Positions 47,431 through 56,140 of a stretch of DNA of 64,000 bases are shown here, one piece after another. The notes below the pieces were generated by a model that saw nothing but the letters and a program-made list of their open reading frames with translations, did no database searches and was not told the DNA's origin. The translations under genes and the position numbers were made by a program. The number at the start of each line of letters is the position of its first letter. Positions within the stretch are counted from its first letter, which is position 1. The DNA lies in NCBI RefSeq assembly GCF_001428335.1, contig NZ_LMSG01000012.1, forward strand, positions 250,659 through 314,658, read 5' to 3'. This DNA comes from Arthrobacter sp. Soil762. GTDB lineage: Bacteria; Actinomycetota; Actinomycetes; Actinomycetales; Micrococcaceae.

Positions 47431-48189
47431 GTGAAGTCTCGCCTGCTGGCAGGAACGGCTGCGATTGCATTGGCGATTGTGGGCGCCCTTCTCATCATCT
47501 TCTACGCCCAGGGCGCCGACCAGCGCGCCATGGCCACCACCAAACCCGTGGATGTCCTGGTGGTCAAGACAGCAATTCCCGCAGGCACACCCGTTAAGGA
47601 GATGGCCGCGTCCCTTGCCCTTGAGCAGGTTCCCGCCGCAGGCGTCGCCGACACCGCCCTCAAAACCCTGGACAACTCCGCAGGCACCGCCAGCGCCGTG
47701 GACCTCCTGCCGGGTGAGCAGCTACTCGCCGAACGGCTCGTCGCTCCGGAACAAGTAAAACGTGACGGCGCCATGGAAGTACCCGCCGGCTTCCAGGAAG
47801 TCTCCTTCGAAGTGGAGCCCAAAAGGGTGGTCGGCGGACGCATCAAGGTCGGAGACCACGTCGGCTTTTTCCTCTCGTTCGAGAAGGGAGCCTTCAAGGC
47901 CAGGCCCGAAGATGAGACTACACAGCTGACGGTCCGCAAGGCCCTGGTCACCGCGGTCCAACGTGCCCCCCAGACTGAGCCTGCAGGGAAACCGGCGGAA
48001 GGCGAACCGGACCCGCAGGACACCACCCTCCCCGTGGGCTCCCTCATGCTCACCGTCGCGGTCAACGACGTCGACGCCGGCAAGATCGTTTTCGCCTCCG
48101 AGTTCGGCCGCATCTGGCTCACCAAGGAACCCCTCGACGCCCAGGACAACGGCCCCCGCATCGAGCGCAAGGAAGTGGTGCACAAGTGA
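47431..48189 (+). CDS. cpaB: CpaB/RcpC-type pilus assembly protein (tad locus 2)
   Basis: The 252-residue protein begins with a membrane anchor, KSRLLAGTAAIALAIVGALL, close to KSRLLGGIAALVLAIIGTAL of copy 1. The SAF-like part is VDVLVVKTAIPAGTPVKEMA and LLPGEQLLAERLVAPEQ. It is predicted to be an envelope protein for Tad pilus assembly. The GTG start follows AGGAG. Its end overlaps cpaE by 4 bp (GTGA). Confidence 0.86.
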   Translation: MKSRLLAGTAAIALAIVGALLIIFYAQGADQRAMATTKPVDVLVVKTAIPAGTPVKEMAASLALEQVPAAGVADTALKTLDNSAGTASAVDLLPGEQLLAERLVAPEQVKRDGAMEVPAGFQEVSFEVEPKRVVGGRIKVGDHVGFFLSFEKGAFKARPEDETTQLTVRKALVTAVQRAPQTEPAGKPAEGEPDPQDTTLPVGSLMLTVAVNDVDAGKIVFASEFGRIWLTKEPLDAQDNGPRIERKEVVHK

Positions 48190-49382
48190 GCCGCTTTGTC
48201 CTCCTCTCCCCCAACATCGATTTCGACCGCAAACTTCGCCAGGCCGTAGCGAACGGAATCCGGGGCACGGTGCAGACCATCGCTTCGGACATCCTCCCAG
48301 CCGGCCCGCAGGAACTCTTTGCCCTCCTCAACCAGGAGCAGCCCGAGGTTCTCATAATCGGCCCGGATGTTTTCGCTGATGAGGCGTTGCGTTTTGCAAA
48401 GGTCTTCGACGTCCAGCTGCCAGGGCTCAGCATTGTCCTCGTCAGCGATGCCGATCCGTCCGTCCTTCTCCACGCTATGCGCGCGGGTATCCGGGACATA
48501 ATGAGCCCCAGCGCCGATGCCGCCGAGATTCGCGTCCTACTGGAACATGCCTGCCAGTCCTTCGCGACCCGAAACCGCACTCTTGATTCACCGCCGGCCG
48601 AAAATGCCGGCAAGGGACTCGTGGTCGGAGTATTTTCCCCCAAGGGTGGCGTGGGCAAGACCACTCTTGCGACTAACATCGCCATCGGTCTTGGCCAGAT
48701 CGCACCCATGAGCGTTGTCATCGTTGACCTGGACCTCCAGTTCGGCGATGTCGCCTCCGGCCTGTACCTCAATCCCGAGCACACCGTCACGGACGCCGTG
48801 ACACCGGCCGCAGCGCAGGACTCCCTTGTCCTTAAGGCCTTCCTGACCGTCCATCCGGCCGGTATCTACGCCCTCTGTGCGCCGCCAACCCCGGTGGATG
48901 CTGACCACATCACGCCCGATCAGATCACGCACTTGCTTGAGCAGCTGGCCAGGGAGTTCCAGTACGTGGTCCTGGACACTGCACCCGGTCTCCCCGAGAT
49001 CGGGATTGCGGCCATGGAACAGTGCACCGATGTGGTGTGGGTGAGTGCCATGGACATCCCCAGCCTTCGCGGCCTGCGGTCCGGCCTGGAAGTCCTCCGG
49101 CAATTGGAAATCACGCCGGAGTCACGGCATGTAGTCCTGAACATGGCTGATGCCAAGGCAGGCCTGACCGTCCAGGACGTCGAATCCACCATCGGCGCTC
49201 CCGTGGACATCAGCATCCCGCGTTCCCGCGCCGTTGCGCTTTCCACCAACCGGGGCATCCCCGTCTTGCAGGAATCCAAAAAGGATCCCGCTGTCAAGAG
49301 CCTCAAGCAGCTGGTTGAACGCTTCAACCCCGCCTGGCGGACCCAGGCCCAGCGCAAGCTTCACCGAAGGGTGGTCATCTAA
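48186..49382 (+). CDS. cpaE: CpaE/TadZ-like ParA-family ATPase (tad locus 2)
   Basis: The 398-residue protein has the same build as copy 1: a receiver-like domain whose phospho-Asp is replaced (EVLIIGPDV, with the Asp displaced), then SPKGGVGKTTLATNIAIGLG, VVIVDLDLQFGDVASGLYLN and YVVLDTAPGLPEIGIAAMEQ. It ends RKLHRRVVI. It is a polar localisation or assembly ATPase by family. It shares one base with cpaF (TAATG). Confidence 0.9.
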   Translation: MSRFVLLSPNIDFDRKLRQAVANGIRGTVQTIASDILPAGPQELFALLNQEQPEVLIIGPDVFADEALRFAKVFDVQLPGLSIVLVSDADPSVLLHAMRAGIRDIMSPSADAAEIRVLLEHACQSFATRNRTLDSPPAENAGKGLVVGVFSPKGGVGKTTLATNIAIGLGQIAPMSVVIVDLDLQFGDVASGLYLNPEHTVTDAVTPAAAQDSLVLKAFLTVHPAGIYALCAPPTPVDADHITPDQITHLLEQLAREFQYVVLDTAPGLPEIGIAAMEQCTDVVWVSAMDIPSLRGLRSGLEVLRQLEITPESRHVVLNMADAKAGLTVQDVESTIGAPVDISIPRSRAVALSTNRGIPVLQESKKDPAVKSLKQLVERFNPAWRTQAQRKLHRRVVI

Positions 49383-50899
49383 TGAAACTCTCCGACCGGA
49401 TCAACGCAGTCCAGGACAGGAACCAGGCCGCGCACCCTGCGCACCCCGTGAACCCTGCCGTCAAAGGCATGACGTCGGTCCGCACCACCGTCCCCCAGCG
49501 TGCGGCGTCCGCGGCGAGGGTGGAGGAATCCGCTGGGTTGCACCCTGCCGCCGTCGTACCTTCACCAGCCACTGCATCGGACCCGGCGGCCCAGACACCC
49601 AAGTCAAAACCTGTGGATGTCTTTGCTGCGATGAAACTGCGTGCCGCGAACGCCCTCTTTGAACGGATGGGTACGCGGTTCAACGATGCGTCAGTGACAG
49701 AACATGAGCTCCGGAGCACTGCGAAGGAAGAGCTCACCAAGATCATTGACGCGGAGCAGGTTCCACTGTCCGCTGAGGAACGCATCCGGCTTGTCCGCGA
49801 TGTCGCCGACGACGTCCTCGGTTATGGCCCGCTACAGCGGTTGCTGGACGATCCGGCCGTCACGGAAATCATGGTCAACCGGATGGACCAGATCTATGTC
49901 GAACGCAAAGGCAAGCTCACGCTCACCGAATCGCGCTTCAGCTCCGAAGAGCATCTGCGTAAGGTCATTGAGCGCATTGTTTCCAAGGTGGGGCGCCGGA
50001 TTGACGAGTCATCTCCGCTGGTGGACGCCCGGCTTGAGGACGGCTCACGTGTCAACGCCGTCATCCCGCCACTGGCCGTTGGCGGATCATCGCTGACCAT
50101 TCGAAAGTTCAGCAAGGTACCCCTGACGGTCCGCAACCTGATTGACTTCGGCACCCTGACCCCGGAGATGGCTGAACTGCTGGACGCCTGTGTGAAGGCC
50201 AAACTGAATATCATCGTGTCCGGCGGCACCGGAACCGGCAAGACGACCCTACTTAACGTCCTGTCCTCGTTCCTTCCGGGAGACGAACGGATCGTGACCA
50301 TCGAGGACGCCGTGGAGCTGCAGATCCAACAGCAGCATGTGGTCCGGCTTGAAAGCCGTCCGCCGAACACCGAAGGCAAGGGCGAGGTGACCATCCGCGA
50401 ACTGCTGCGCAATTCCCTGCGTATGCGGCCGGACCGCATCGTGGTGGGTGAGGTCCGCGGTGGTGAATCCCTTGACATGCTGCAGGCCATGAATACCGGC
50501 CACGATGGCTCTCTCTCCACGGTGCACTCCAACTCGCCCCGCGACGCCGTCGCCCGTCTGGAAACGCTGGTGCTTATGGCCGGCATGGACCTGCCGTTGC
50601 GGGCCATCCGCGAACAGATCGCGTCCGCCGTGAACCTTATTGTCCAGATCTCGCGCCTGCGGGACGGATCCCGCCGCATCACTCATGTGACTGAGGTCCA
50701 GGGCATGGAAGGGGACATCGTCACCCTCCAGGATGCGTTCGTTTTCGATTACTCGGCCGGGGTGGACGCCCATGGCCGGTTCCTTGGCAAACCCGTTGCC
50801 ACCGGCATCCGGCCGCGGTTCATTGACCGGTTCGAAGATCTCGGTATCCACGTCTCACCGGCGGTGTTTGCCGGTTCTCTCTCCCCGGTCGCTAAATGA
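49382..50899 (+). CDS. cpaF: CpaF/TadA secretion ATPase (tad locus 2)
   Basis: The 505-residue motor ATPase has Walker A SGGTGTGKTTLLNVLSSF, Asp-box RIVTIEDAVELQIQQQHVVR, Walker B 'LRMRPDRIVVGEVRGGE' and His-box 'GHDGSLSTVHSNSPRDA'. The catalytic half is nearly the same as copy 1 by eye; the first 80 residues, Pro/Ala-rich, differ. It shares one base with the cpaE stop and overlaps tadB by 4 bp. Confidence 0.94.
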   Translation: MKLSDRINAVQDRNQAAHPAHPVNPAVKGMTSVRTTVPQRAASAARVEESAGLHPAAVVPSPATASDPAAQTPKSKPVDVFAAMKLRAANALFERMGTRFNDASVTEHELRSTAKEELTKIIDAEQVPLSAEERIRLVRDVADDVLGYGPLQRLLDDPAVTEIMVNRMDQIYVERKGKLTLTESRFSSEEHLRKVIERIVSKVGRRIDESSPLVDARLEDGSRVNAVIPPLAVGGSSLTIRKFSKVPLTVRNLIDFGTLTPEMAELLDACVKAKLNIIVSGGTGTGKTTLLNVLSSFLPGDERIVTIEDAVELQIQQQHVVRLESRPPNTEGKGEVTIRELLRNSLRMRPDRIVVGEVRGGESLDMLQAMNTGHDGSLSTVHSNSPRDAVARLETLVLMAGMDLPLRAIREQIASAVNLIVQISRLRDGSRRITHVTEVQGMEGDIVTLQDAFVFDYSAGVDAHGRFLGKPVATGIRPRFIDRFEDLGIHVSPAVFAGSLSPVAK

Positions 50900-51837
50900 C
50901 CGCCGTGACACTGTACGTGGGGATCGTCGTCCTGCTGGCGGCGATCAGCCTCCTCGGCATCGCAGTACTGGCCCCCGGCACCCCCGAGGTGCCGTTGGAC
51001 CGCCGTCGTCCGTTCGAATCTAACCCGCCGACGACGTTGACGCGCTTTGCGGCCTCCGCAGTGGCCTCCTTCGAGCGGATGCTTGGAGGACGCAATGTCC
51101 AGCTTTTCTCCCGTGCCCAGCTTGAAATCGCTGGACTCCGGCTGAGCCAGGCGGAATTTTTCATCCTTGTGGCCGCCGGCGCTTGTGTGGGATTCCTCGT
51201 GGGCATCGTGACCGTCGGGCCCCTCATCGGGTTACTTCTGGCAATGCTGTCGCCCTTCGTAGGGCATCTCGTGCTGAATTATCTGGCGGGGAAGCGGCGG
51301 GCTAAGTTTGATGCGCAGCTTAGCGATTCGCTTCAGCTCCTCTCCGGCGGACTGCGCGCAGGTCACAGTATCCTCCGCGCGATCGACGCAGCCGCGTCAG
51401 AGTCCCAGAAACCGACGTCGGAAGAGATGCGGCGTGTGATCACCGAGACGAGCCTCGGCCGTGAGCTGCTGGCAGCACTCAACGACACCGCTCTCCGGAT
51501 GAAGAACGAAGACTTCGTTTGGGTTTCCCAAGCAATCCAGATCAACCGCGAGGTGGGCGGAAACCTTGCGGAGGTCCTGGACCAGGTGAACGAAACCATC
51601 CGGGAACGAGGCGAAATCAAGGGCCACATCAAGGCCCTCGCCGCGGAAGGAAAGTTCTCCGCGTACATTCTCATTGCCATGCCGTTCGGCATTGTGCTTA
51701 TGCTCATGACACTGAACCCTGGCTACATGAATCCAATGTTCAGCCATCCCTTGGGCTGGGCCATGCTGGGTGCCTCGTTTGTCCTTATGGCCATCGGCTC
51801 GCTGTGGATGCGCAAGATCATCGACCTGAAGTTCTGA
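50896..51837 (+). CDS. tadB: TadB-like inner-membrane platform protein (tad locus 2)
   Basis: The 313-residue protein, the same length as copy 1, has 'LSDSLQLLSGGLRAGHSILR', FVWVSQAIQINREVGGNLAE and VLDQVNETIRERGEIKGHIK, with hydrophobic segments at both ends. It is a T2SSF platform subunit. The ATG overlaps the cpaF stop (ATGA). Confidence 0.91.
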   Translation: MTAVTLYVGIVVLLAAISLLGIAVLAPGTPEVPLDRRRPFESNPPTTLTRFAASAVASFERMLGGRNVQLFSRAQLEIAGLRLSQAEFFILVAAGACVGFLVGIVTVGPLIGLLLAMLSPFVGHLVLNYLAGKRRAKFDAQLSDSLQLLSGGLRAGHSILRAIDAAASESQKPTSEEMRRVITETSLGRELLAALNDTALRMKNEDFVWVSQAIQINREVGGNLAEVLDQVNETIRERGEIKGHIKALAAEGKFSAYILIAMPFGIVLMLMTLNPGYMNPMFSHPLGWAMLGASFVLMAIGSLWMRKIIDLKF

Positions 51838-51841
51838 GGAC

Positions 51842-52729
51842 ATGATGAACCCCCTGATACTCCTCTCCGTGGTCCTGGTCTGCGTTCCCGTGGCCGCGGT
51901 GGCCTGGTCAGTCCTGACAGCCGATCAAAAGGGCCGGGTAGTAACCGCCGAGCTCCTCAGCCGTGGCGCCTCCCTCTCAGGCTCAGTACCTGAGCCCAAG
52001 ACAGGCTTGCTCGAATCCATCGGGCGGCGGCTGACTCCGCCCACGTACGTCGCATTCCTGGACAGGCTCCTTTCGCTGGCAGGACGGCCAGTTTCCATGC
52101 CCCTGGGAAAGGTTCTTGGTTCCAAGCTCGCCATCGGACTGGCGGGTGCGTCCCTCGGGATCTACCTGAGCGCCGTCGGAAGCACACCGATCATGAAGCT
52201 CGCGGGCATCTTCCTGCTCTTCCTGGGTTACTTTATCCCGGACCTGATGCTTTACAGCAAGGGCACGGAACGCCAGAAGGCCATGCAGCTGGAACTGGCC
52301 AACACGCTTGACCAGATGCTGATCTCGGTGGAAGCCGGCCTCGGCTTCGAAGGGGCTATGGCCCGGGCCGGCGAAAACGGCAAAGGGCCGCTGGCTGAAG
52401 AGCTGGTCCGCACGCTGCAGGACATGCAGGTGGGCCGCAGCCGCCGTGAGTCTTACCAGGCGCTGGCAGGGCGGACCAGCATTCCTGAACTTCGGAGCTT
52501 CGTCCAAGCCGTAATCCAGGCCGATACCTACGGCATCGCCATCAGCCGGGTCCTGCGCATCCAGGCAAAGGTCATGCGGGTAAAACGCCGCCAGCGTGCC
52601 GAGGAGAAAGCCATGAAACTGCCCGTGATGATCCTCTTTCCGCTGCTGTTCTTTATTTTTCCCGTGCTCTTTATTGCCATTCTGGGGCCGGCGGTTATCA
52701 ACACGGTTGTCACATTCAGCGGGCAATGA
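51842..52729 (+). CDS. tadC: TadC-like inner-membrane platform protein (tad locus 2)
   Basis: The 295-residue T2SSF protein has LELANTLDQMLISVEAGLGF, 'GPLAEELVRTLQDMQVGRSR', IQADTYGIAISRVLRIQAKV and the terminal helix MILFPLLFFIFPVLFIAILG. GAGGA before the start serves either of two adjacent ATGs (51842, 51845). It is the last gene of the second tad locus. No strong terminator is seen before the next gene, 93 bp downstream, so read-through into it is possible. Confidence 0.91.
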   Translation: MMNPLILLSVVLVCVPVAAVAWSVLTADQKGRVVTAELLSRGASLSGSVPEPKTGLLESIGRRLTPPTYVAFLDRLLSLAGRPVSMPLGKVLGSKLAIGLAGASLGIYLSAVGSTPIMKLAGIFLLFLGYFIPDLMLYSKGTERQKAMQLELANTLDQMLISVEAGLGFEGAMARAGENGKGPLAEELVRTLQDMQVGRSRRESYQALAGRTSIPELRSFVQAVIQADTYGIAISRVLRIQAKVMRVKRRQRAEEKAMKLPVMILFPLLFFIFPVLFIAILGPAVINTVVTFSGQ

Positions 52730-52822
52730 CCCCGAAAAATCATCATGCAAGGATGACTCAAGGTTTCCACAGGTTCTACTCAAAACGGACTCACAAGTAA
52801 CTACAGGAAGTAGCCTTGAAGC

Positions 52823-53287
52823 ATGAATAGTCCACGACTCACCTCCAGCAGCGGGGGTGTCCCTGCCGAGCCGTCGGCTGCAGGGTCTGTTGTGGACGTG
52901 CCTTCCGGACAGCAGCAGACGGGAGAAGAGGCCATGCGCTGGGTCGAACCGGACATCCTGGCGGAGCTGGAAGCAGAACTGGACGGCCCGGAACTTGCAC
53001 TTGGATTCGCGCGCGATTACGCGTCTTTGTGGGACCAGCGCTTCAGCCGGCTGTCGGCAGCGGTCCACACCGGGGACCGCCCCATTGCCTTGGACGCCGT
53101 CATCAGCCTGCGGATCGCTTCAGCCATGGTGGGCGGGATCCGTTTGTCAGTCCTGGCTCAAGCACTGGAGGATGCCATCCGCCGCAGCGACTTCGCCCAG
53201 GGCCAGGCCCTGCTGGCAATCGTGGCCGAGCACGGCTTTCGTACAGTCTCAGAACTCCACGCGAACTACATCCTGAAAGACGACTAA
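52823..53287 (+). CDS. Hpt-like helical protein lacking the phospho-accepting histidine
   Basis: The protein has 154 residues. The first 55 are polar and Pro/Ser/Gly-rich. The rest is helical and matches the Hpt fold pattern: in DAVISLRIASAMVGGIRLSV then LAQALEDAIRRSD, the spacing equals the common AH-LKG-SA-x3-G-x3-L-x2-LA-x2-LE pattern of Hpt domains. The histidine position is Ile94 and the usual LKG is LRI. It is therefore a degenerate Hpt, perhaps a binding partner rather than a phosphorelay step; this alignment was made by eye. An internal ATG at 52935 is an alternative start. It is 4 bp from the convergent response regulator and 93 bp after tadC 2. Confidence 0.6.
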   Translation: MNSPRLTSSSGGVPAEPSAAGSVVDVPSGQQQTGEEAMRWVEPDILAELEAELDGPELALGFARDYASLWDQRFSRLSAAVHTGDRPIALDAVISLRIASAMVGGIRLSVLAQALEDAIRRSDFAQGQALLAIVAEHGFRTVSELHANYILKDD

Positions 53288-53291
53288 CCCT

Positions 53292-54095
53292 TCAGTGACC
53301 AGCCCCCGGCCAGCCCTGCAGGTCGGTCCTTGTTGGTGCGAGCCGGTAGCCCACTCCGCGCACCGTCTGAAGCCAGCGCGGTGACAGCGGATCCTCCCGA
53401 AGCTTGCGGCGCAGGTTCCCGACGTGGACTTCCACGGCCCGCTCGTCAGCCTCACTGATATACGCATCGGGCTCATAAAGGTCACCCCGGACCGCTCGCA
53501 CCAGATCGGACCGCGTACACACCGCCCCCTCGCCGCGGAGCAAAGTGTGCAGGAGGTCGAACTCGCTGCGCGTGAGCCCGAGGTTGACTTCACCAATCAC
53601 CACCGTGCGCGTCCGGTAGTTCAGAATGAGCCCGTTGTGCTGGAGAACTCCCGCGTGGGTGAAGGTTGCCGGCGCGGCCGGAGGTGAAGCCCATGCAGCC
53701 GCCTCGGGTGGACTGGTGACCTCATGGCGCGGCCTGCGCATCATTGCCGCCACCCTGGCCCGGAGTTCACGCGGCCGAAAGGGCTTGGCAATGTAGTCGT
53801 CCGCCCCGGCGTTCAGGGCCGAGAGCAGATCCGGCTCCTCGGTCCGGCCGGTCAGCATCACAACGTAGGCATCACTGAAATTCCTGATCCGCCGCAGGAC
53901 CTCAAACCCGTCAATGTCCGGAAGGCCGATGTCCAGCGTGACCACCTGGGCCTTGTTATGTCGTACCACTTCTACGCCCTCCCGCCCTTCGGCGGCAGTA
54001 TGGACCTCAAAGCCTGCCTGGCGAAGCACTCCCTCAAGGAGGTTCCGCACATCGGCGTCATCTTCAATTACTACAGCTACCCCAAGATCTTCCAT
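53292..54095 (-). CDS. OmpR-family response regulator
   Basis: The 267-residue protein has a receiver domain with acidic pocket Glu11-Asp12-Asp13, phospho-Asp55 in VTLDIGLPDIDGFEVL, Thr82 and Lys104 in YIAKPF. A Pro/Ala linker at about 125-150 leads to a winged-helix DNA-binding domain (LTRSEFDLLHTLLRGEGAVC, ERAVEVHVGNLRRKL, WLQTVRGVGYRL). All phosphorylation residues are intact. The ATG at 54095 is preceded by AGGGA. It is divergent from a hybrid-free sensor kinase, its likely partner, and converges on the Hpt-like gene. Confidence 0.93.
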   Translation of the reverse strand: MEDLGVAVVIEDDADVRNLLEGVLRQAGFEVHTAAEGREGVEVVRHNKAQVVTLDIGLPDIDGFEVLRRIRNFSDAYVVMLTGRTEEPDLLSALNAGADDYIAKPFRPRELRARVAAMMRRPRHEVTSPPEAAAWASPPAAPATFTHAGVLQHNGLILNYRTRTVVIGEVNLGLTRSEFDLLHTLLRGEGAVCTRSDLVRAVRGDLYEPDAYISEADERAVEVHVGNLRRKLREDPLSPRWLQTVRGVGYRLAPTRTDLQGWPGAGH

Positions 54096-54200
54096 GTCTA
54101 TCCCTGTTGCCAGGTGGACGAGGCCCCCATCAGCCCAGCGCCAATCCCTCATCCACTCCAACTCTCTATACGGTACAAGTATGAACGGCAGATAACACGC

Positions 54201-54228
54201 CTTCTAGAGATTAGTTTTGGAAAGTCAA
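54201..54228 (-). promoter_or_regulatory. candidate promoter of the response regulator
   Basis: On the minus strand TTGACT (54223-54228) and TAGAAG (54201-54206) are separated by 16 bp, a fair sigma-70-like pair, with about 100 nt of leader to the ATG at 54095. The region 54140-54330 between regulator and kinase is unusually AT-rich for this genome. Confidence 0.45.
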
Positions 54229-54347
54229 TTACGATGACAACGCATACGCATTAGGATTCAGATGGTTGACTGTGCCGCCCTTCAGGAATTCGGGCGCATA
54301 AATTCATTGGGGACGGAATTGGGGCCGTCAGAAAAGGTGGATATCCT

Positions 54348-56015
54348 ATGCCCGTACGTCCCTCACCCCGGGCGGTGGCGCTCTATTTCAAAAAACTTGG
54401 CCCCCGCACCCAGGTGGCACTGTGCCAGCTTCCGCTGTCGCTGATTGTCGCCGTCCTCGGCGTGATGACACCGTTCACCTGGCCATCCCTGCTGGTCAGT
54501 CCGCTCTACTTGGCTGCAATCGCCCTTCATCTCATGCTTTTCGTGGCCTGTTTCCTCACTCCTTGGGAGCGCCTGCCCCATAGCTCCTACTTGGTGATTC
54601 CGATTCTTGACCTACTGGCGATCGCGCTGCTGCGCAACGGCGCCGCGCCGCTCCTGCCGGGCCTGGCAATTCTGGTCGTATTTCCGGTAATCTGGCTGGC
54701 CGCGTCCGGGATCATGGTTCGCACCAGCCTCGTGCTGAGCGCTCTGGGGCCGCTCCTAATAATGCTCCCCACAACGGCCGCAAAATTCCCCAACTTTACG
54801 GCATCGGACATCACGGCCCTCGTTCTTTTCCCCCTCGTTATGCTGGCTGTTTCACTCGCAATCCGATTCGCCAGCGTCAATATGCGGGTTCAGCAGCGGC
54901 AGCTGCAGGCCATGGGCGAGGAACTGCGGGAACTGCTGGCCGCGAGCCGGGAACGCGAGAAACTTCTGATGACCATCCTGGACGCTACCGACGTCGGCAT
55001 TGTTGCCGTCGATTCGAACGGTGACCAGCTGCTGGCCAACAACATGATGCGGCGTTGGCAGCAGCCCGCCGCACCGGCCGGCGTCGCGCCTGCCGACCAC
55101 GGCGAACAGCTGGTCTTCGCCCAAGACAAAGTGACTCCCCTGCCACCGGACAAGCGTCCCCTCCGGCGCGCCGTCGGGGGTGAATCGTTCGCGGACTATC
55201 TCGTCTGGATTGGCGATGTCCCACAGCAGCGCGCGGTGTCCACCGCCGCCAGGCCGTTAATGGACGACGGCGGCCGCCTCACCGGAGCGGTGGTCGTCTA
55301 CAGCGACGTGACGGGTCTGGTTGAAGCCATGGCCGCGAACGAGGAACTGGTCTCGAACGTGTCCCACGAATTCCGGTCGCCGCTGAATTCCATCCTGGGC
55401 AACATCGACCTGGTGCTCGAGGACAGCGACGGGCTCTCCGCCCTCACGGTCCAACGCCTGGACGTGGTGCAGCGGAACTCCGAACGGCTGCTCGCACTGG
55501 TCTCGGACCTGACGCTTGAGGCGTCCGCCGCCCTGAACGTCCACCCGAAACGCACCGACATTTCCGGCCTCGTCGAGACCAGCATCGGCTCAGCCCAGGC
55601 GCACGCGGAGCGGTCAGCCGTAGCCCTCGTGGCCGACGTTCCCTCCCCGCTCTGGGCCTACGCCGACCCGCTGCGGATCGGCCAGGCACTGGACAACCTC
55701 GTGTCAAACGCCATCAAGTACTCCCCCGACGGCGGCACTGTGACCATCAGCGCGGCCGGCAACGACGACTGGGTCAAGCTTGTTGTTCAGGACACCGGGA
55801 TGGGCATGGCGCCGGAGGACGCGGCCAAGGTCTTCAGCCGGTTCTTCCGCGCCGAGTCGGCCCGGGACGCGGCCATCCCCGGAGCCGGGTTGGGCCTTTC
55901 CATCACCAAGACCATCCTGGAACGCCACGGCGGGGCCATCGCCTGCGCCAGTGCCCTGGGCAGCGGCAGCACGTTCACCATGACGATCCCCACCCCCTCC
56001 TCGACTGCTCTGTAA
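54348..56015 (+). CDS. membrane sensor histidine kinase with PAS domain
   Basis: The 555-residue protein has about six hydrophobic segments at 24-175, a short coiled region, and a PAS-like domain at roughly 205-325 (ILDATDVGIVAVDSNGDQLL). HisKA follows with His340 in NVSHEFRSPLNSIL. The HATPase has N-box 'ALDNLVSNAIKYSPDGG', G1 QDTGMGM and G2 GAGLGLSI. It should autophosphorylate and pass phosphate to the divergent response regulator. The signal is unknown; with almost no extracellular loop, an intramembrane or cytoplasmic cue is likely. AAGGTGG precedes the ATG. Its position next to the tad loci makes pilus control a reasonable guess only. Confidence 0.93.
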   Translation: MPVRPSPRAVALYFKKLGPRTQVALCQLPLSLIVAVLGVMTPFTWPSLLVSPLYLAAIALHLMLFVACFLTPWERLPHSSYLVIPILDLLAIALLRNGAAPLLPGLAILVVFPVIWLAASGIMVRTSLVLSALGPLLIMLPTTAAKFPNFTASDITALVLFPLVMLAVSLAIRFASVNMRVQQRQLQAMGEELRELLAASREREKLLMTILDATDVGIVAVDSNGDQLLANNMMRRWQQPAAPAGVAPADHGEQLVFAQDKVTPLPPDKRPLRRAVGGESFADYLVWIGDVPQQRAVSTAARPLMDDGGRLTGAVVVYSDVTGLVEAMAANEELVSNVSHEFRSPLNSILGNIDLVLEDSDGLSALTVQRLDVVQRNSERLLALVSDLTLEASAALNVHPKRTDISGLVETSIGSAQAHAERSAVALVADVPSPLWAYADPLRIGQALDNLVSNAIKYSPDGGTVTISAAGNDDWVKLVVQDTGMGMAPEDAAKVFSRFFRAESARDAAIPGAGLGLSITKTILERHGGAIACASALGSGSTFTMTIPTPSSTAL

Positions 56016-56017
56016 GG

Positions 56018-56041
56018 GCCCTTTTCGAGGTCCAAAAGGGC
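56018..56041. terminator. stem-loop after the sensor kinase
   Basis: GCCCTTTT (56018-56025) pairs with AAAAGGGC (56034-56041) around an 8-nt loop, 3 bp after the kinase stop and between it and convergent truA. There is no T-run after the stem, so termination strength is uncertain. Confidence 0.5.
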
Positions 56042-56140
56042 GCAGGGCCCACTCCGGCAGGGTTCCCTGGCCGAACTTGTGAGGCGAGGGGCCCGGTGGG
56101 GATCAGTCGATGGCGTAAGGGGCCCGAGCACCGGACCGCT

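Noticed and set aside
37309..52729. Tandem tad loci as an assembly artefact
   Set aside because: The copies differ throughout in sequence, length and base composition, and have different intergenic hairpins, so they are real separate loci.
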